Assembly (NCBI GenBank): GCA_003118195.1
Contig: BEXV01000083.1
Span: 78,301-142,300, forward strand
Direction of reading: 5' to 3'
Length of the DNA stretch: 64,000 nt
From: Hemicentrotus pulcherrimus
Taxonomy: Eukaryota > Echinodermata > Echinoidea > Camarodonta > Strongylocentrotidae
Shown here: positions 59,398 through 64,000 of the stretch, in pieces
Layout: every line of letters starts with the position of its first letter
Numbering within the stretch: position 1 is the stretch's first letter
The notes under the pieces: model-generated
The model's database searches: none
Seen by the model: only the letters and a program-made list of their open reading frames with translations
What the model was told of the DNA's origin: nothing
Made by a program: the position numbers and the translations under genes

Positions 59398-60240
59398 AGA
59401 ACTCAAGCGTCTCTTTAAGTTCAGGTACATCTCTGAGCTAGCTTTGATAGATTCTTGTCATGTCAGGTTCAACCAAAAGTCAGGTGAAGAGTTCAGGTTT
59501 TGACAGCAGGGATACCCTCCCTCCCTGCTCTGGTTTGTCAGAGAGAGAGAGACAAATGAAAACAAGAGAAATAATTGGTAACCTGATGACTCACTTCACA
59601 CAAACCACAAAATACCAATGATACCAGCCGTGTTCGCACAGAACCGTCATAATTTTAATCTTGAAGTGTGTTCAACCTCAAAATTTCAAACGATTTTCTT
59701 GCGATGAGGGTTCATCAACAATGGACCGAAACACCAAGTACTCGAAGTTTTAAAAGACAAGCCATGATAACTACGTGCTGGGGTAACCTCCAAAGTTAAT
59801 TGCTTCTGCACTGCACATAACTTTGACTGATGTGGACCCCCTCCCCACTTAACTTTGAGTAACTACAAGTCAAAGTTTAAGTTTAAAACCACAACCTAAA
59901 CTGAAAGTAGTCACCCAAAGAAAATTCACGACAACTGATGATTATGGACAAATTATGGATGAAAAGATTTTCTCTTGAAAAACAAGAATAATTTGCTGAA
60001 AAAATCTTTAAGATATCATGGAAAGGCGTAAAACGCAATTTTGTGGCTGGCTGTGTCTGGCATGTTACGTCACAAAAACAGAAAATCTGGATCTCAAAAT
60101 AAACACTTTTGAGAGATGATAGATGATTACTGCGGGCCCCAAACGTATTCAAAGAGGGAAGTTGTTTTATTTGATCAGTAAGGCTTCCCCTTCTTACTAC
60201 TTTAAGTTTACAAGCTCTTGTGTGAACCTAACTAATAATA

Positions 60241-60272
60241 CCCACTCTGTGAGAATAGTCTCACAGTGGGGA
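60241..60272. repeat. short imperfect hairpin
   Basis: CCCACTCTGTGAGA then, six bases later, TCTCACAGTGGG: a 12-bp stem with a 2-base bulge. Confidence 0.4.
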
Positions 60273-61024
60273 AGCTACCTGCCAATAAAGACCTGTCATA
60301 ATCAATTAGTTATAAAAATGTGATGATTTCTCCCTAATGTAATCACATCACACATTGCCTCTCTTGGATGTTAATTAATTTGGATCTCTGAATTCATAAT
60401 GATTAATGTCATACTGACAGAATCCTTTTGTTTCTAAAGGGACTGCATCTCGTAACCATGCAAACACTAGTTTTCGGTGATGGGAATTGAAGTTGAGTAG
60501 TTCTCAACATGGTGTCGTGTAAATGCTACTTTTGTTTCTCTCTCCCTCTCACCTTCGCTGGCAAAGGTCGGAAGTGTTTCTACCTATGATATTTTCCTTT
60601 TCTCGTTAACCCAATTTCTGCCTTGATTGACCTCATTCTTGTTTGGTTTAGCTCTTCCCCTCTTTCTCTATTTATCTTTCTCTTTTCCTGAGTCTCTGTC
60701 TCTCTTCACTCTTTCCTATTTTTGTTGTTCCCTTTCAGGACCTTTGATACCATCCAGAATGGAGAGTAGGACTAGGAAAATCTTTCTAAAACAAAGTTTA
60801 TATCAAGATGAAATTTGAAATAAAAGAACCAGAATTACAAACTTCTTACCAACCTCTAAATGATGCATGTTTTCTTTTCAATCCTACATCTAATAAATCT
60901 TTCACGGTTGAAATCTAGACACAAAACTGTCCATCAAATCTTGTGATAATTCACAACACTTCTACCCCTCCCCACAGCAAAAAAAAATAATAACCAATCT
61001 TATATGTCATTGCAAAATTAGGCT

Positions 61025-61380
61025 AATTCACATTGCAGAAAGACCCATTTGAAACCATCAGGGTTTTTTCTAATAACCATTTTAACACTACTGGAAAACC
61101 CCATAAAATCCTTTGGTGCTTGCTTATTCTGTGTTTTTTTATATTTTGTTTATCGGTGGGGGGGGGGGGGGGGGNGGGGGGATGAGCATGCGGCCCTTCC
61201 CATTGTTCTGCATGCATTAGCAAGGAAGCGGGGAGAGTCACGTGACCAAAAAACATTTGAGCATGAGCATTCACACTGCAAAAAATGGTGGAGTCTTGGC
61301 CGGCTTTAACTCGCACTCCAGAGGTAGGTTTTTTTTTTTCTCCCAATTTTGGTTTGTGCTTGGAGTGTAAATGCTGTTTT
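61025..61380 (+). mobile_element. MITE family F, copy 2, uninterrupted
   Basis: Begins ATTCACATTGCAGAAAGACC, ends GGAGTGTAAATGCTGTTTT. It matches copy 1 at 35.5 kb on both sides of the nested hAT-like element, so it represents the empty site. Its centre contains a G-run with one N (61158-61181). Confidence 0.7.
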
Positions 61381-62295
61381 AACAGTCGATTTTCAAAACC
61401 TGCAAAGCCTGAAAATTAACTGGAGCAAAAAACCACAAACAAGACATAAAACCAAACAGAAACAAGTGCTTGGTATTTAATACTATTATAAAGAGCTGAA
61501 TTCAAAAAGGCAATGATGCATAGACAAGCTGAAAAGCTTACTAGGTATGCTACTCAACTGTGACAGCTTTATGGTCTGTCCATGTTTTGGAGTTTCACAG
61601 TCTATTACCTCTTTGATGGACATAGTTGGTAAACAATTTAATCTACTTTTAGATTTCCCATATTTTATAATTAATTTTTCATAGAAAGTGTTATGCATTT
61701 GATCTTTTCAAAAATCATAAATATTGACTTCAGTTCAGAATCCATTGTTTGGTATTTAAACACAACTTTCAAGGTTGATAGAGATAAACCATTGCTATAA
61801 CAAATAAGACAATGTCATTTATTACAATTTATTGACTGAGAATGAAATCCCCCCAATCCGTGAAAATGTATTAAAATACAAAAACAATTCTATCAAAATA
61901 AATCATCACATGGGCTTAAAGAGTCTCTAATTTTCATTTACTTTTGTCTACTTTAACAAAAGATATCATACTTCTGAAAGAAGCTCAAAATTAGTGCCAG
62001 TCCAATGCACTATTTTTCGAATGAGATCATCATGCAAAAGCAACTTCTTTGCACTTTTGCCCTTGGTTCCATGTCAAGCTCCAAACACTTTAATTGCTCC
62101 GCTGAATGGTTGCCCAATCTCTGACCTTTCCATGACAACTGTTTAGTAGAAACTAAACAAGAAGAAATGAGTACACCCTTGTCAATCATCGGAGGGAGAG
62201 TGAGAAGAGGGAAGAGACAATTGCTAGGGGCATTTAGTCAATTTTCTGAGAAACATTTGCCCCTCATCTGACCTTATCCCCCCACTGCTTCCTCC

Positions 62296-62740
62296 CTAAA
62301 GCTCCTCTTCAAATCCTCTTAATGAAACATGACCACTGTATCTCTCGCATACTCTGGAAATACTCAAATTGGCAGCACGCTTCGTGATCGTGACTGGCAA
62401 ACCATTCACATATGGCACCATGACTGGCATGAATCTGCCCCTCCTGACAATGATCTCCCCCCTCCCGACGAGGGAGTGTGCCCCTAGCGCACAGGAGATG
62501 AGCAGGATGAAGAAGGGAAGAGGGGGAACGAAAAATGGCATCACTTTTTCCGTCCGCGCTCTCTCCCTCCTGTGTACTTTTGCTAAGCCGATGATGAAAC
62601 GCTTCCCTGCAATATTTGTGCAGTGCCCAAAATGGTTGTTGACATATGTATCAGGGTATCTTCCTGGCACCCACCGCACAGTGTACCCCCAGTTCACACC
62701 TGACAATCAACAGGTTGCCCACGGCGATAACAATTTAGAT
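62296..62740 (-). other. GC-richer stop-poor island, possible exon
   Basis: A - strand frame is open for over 135 codons (62706 down to 62296), and the + strand is open over 62369-62755 as well. The - frame reads VNWGYTVRWVPGRYPD.. near its start and VPYVNGLPVTITKR.. further on, with balanced composition, and a plausible acceptor (TTGATTGTCAG) precedes it. I recognise no family. It may be an exon, part of an old element, or conserved non-coding DNA. Confidence 0.25.
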
Positions 62741-64000
62741 ACCCAGCAAGATTGATATCAGAATTAGAAAGAACCATAAGTACACTTGATTGATTTATTA
62801 CTATTCCACACAAAACTAATCTATTTGAGGTTAGCCTACTTATGTTTCCTGGAAATAATACCTTTATTAACAATAGCCTCTAAAAAGGAAAAGGAAATGG
62901 TGAAAATAGGTTGGCACTTCATTTTGATGACTTTCAAAAGAATATTTCATCATTTCAGAACTCTTGTTTAAAGAGCCAATATCTAGAAATTCCTCACTGA
63001 TATTTAGAAATTCCTCCACTGATATCACAAATGTACTGGTCTCTTAGCACTGTACCTTGCTAAGATAAGTGTACCTCAACTGTCAAGCCTGCTGTTTGTA
63101 TAACAATAGCAAATGTAACGAATTTTCAATGCCACATTTATCATGCAACTTAAAGGCATTATCTTATTGAGGGGGGGGGGGGGTTTTGATGTCATTACAG
63201 AAGCTGGGCTGAAAAACTTTAATCAATAAGCATACTTTCCTTCTATTAAAGCAGGAACGCATGAAATACAATTTTTTTTTTTCCCAGACGAAATTTGCAA
63301 TTACAGAAGTCACTGCAACAGACATCTTAAATCATAAGTCATTGCCTACTGGAACCAGTCGGTTCTTGTATTAAACCTATAGGAATTATGACAATTTAGT
63401 TGTCAGTGGGTTATCAAACGTGTTGGCCCTACAAAGATCTAAGCTTATAAACTCTCTCAAACCTACTCATAATATTAAAAAAACAGGTCATGGCCATGGG
63501 GAATGTGATAGTATTATGACATGTGGTGAACATTTGAAAAGAATTGCTGCCTTTGACCAAAAAAGGACATGACAAGACATTGGCAAATATAGAGGTCTCA
63601 TTTCCAAACAATATGTTTTTCATTTAATATCAAATATTGTGATGAACCTTTGAAGGCTTGCAATAAACCTGGACCATCGTGAACAACCCCATGGGCCATA
63701 TGACCTTGCAACATTTTAAGAGCTCACATGAAGACCCTGCATGCATTCAAAAAGGGAAAACCCCTTGCCATCTCGTGTTTTTCTTTAAAGGCTTCACTCT
63801 TGAAGACAGCACTTGCAGGGCGTCACATCTGCGTACATGGTACTCGCAGAGTGAAATTCGAAAGACAGACCAACCAAAAAATGACGCACTGGAATCAATA
63901 GACTGTCAAATCTGATCTTTGCTATATCCTTCAGGCTTAGTACATTTGTCTGGATTTCAAAGCAACAACAGAACATTTCACGATTAGACTGGACTTATAT
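62741..64000. other. right end of window, nothing recognised
   Basis: AT-rich sequence with a G-run at 63170-63183 and short ORFs only. Confidence 0.6.

Larger units (their letters stand above)
34430..64000 (-). other. repeat-rich region, presumably ferlin intron(s) or intergenic
   Basis: No further ferlin exon could be identified, although the gene should extend this way. Unannotated stretches (36.1-37.5, 40.0-43.3, 50.2-53.1, 54.3-54.8, 55.3-56.8, 57.3-58.6, 59.4-61.0 and 61.4-62.3 kb) are AT-rich without recognised coding. Several contain short TTAGGG-like arrays (34630-34710, 56500-56560) or GA and CT runs. Confidence 0.5.

Overview
The window looks like one invertebrate deuterostome nuclear locus, most consistent with an echinoderm (sea-urchin-like). 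It is AT-rich, intron-rich and full of microsatellites, long G or C homopolymers at assembly gaps, short terminal-inverted-repeat transposons (MITEs) and a tRNA-derived SINE. The species call is an inference from gene type and repeat style; no search was run.

The main gene is on the + strand at about 5.85-28.8 kb. It is a cytochrome P450 of the CYP26 (retinoic-acid hydroxylase) family: a predicted non-coding first exon (ending at 6250), then seven coding exons at 8179-8355, 20690-20833, 23553-23690, 24201-24416, 24834-25010, 25581-25841 and 26564-27034. All six introns between coding exons are phase 0. A TATA box (5849-5856) and a perfect DR2 retinoic-acid-receptor-type direct repeat (5690-5703) lie upstream, which would suit the feedback logic expected of CYP26. 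Three features make this copy unusual: an in-frame TAA at 25695-25697, an I-helix motif without the usual acid-alcohol pair, and His in place of the usual Arg in the heme-binding loop.

The second recognisable gene is on the - strand. At 34246-34429 is a well-conserved last exon of a ferlin (membrane-anchored multi-C2 protein, closest in feel to otoferlin), with the RPETSFLW motif, transmembrane segment and luminal tail. I could not recognise other ferlin exons, so the remainder would lie to the right, in this window or beyond it. The two genes converge.

The remainder (1-5.6 kb, intron 2 of the P450, 28.8-34.2 kb and 34.4-64 kb) holds no gene I can name. It is a repeat landscape: several MITE families in two or more copies (31.0/39.7/45.2/47.7/58.7 kb; 25.3/25.9 kb; 35.5/61.0 kb; 46.1/53.9/56.8 kb), a hAT-like MITE nested in another MITE with an 8-bp target duplication, a SINE nested in a MITE, minisatellites, and several GC-richer stop-poor islands that may be conserved regulatory DNA or unrecognised exons.
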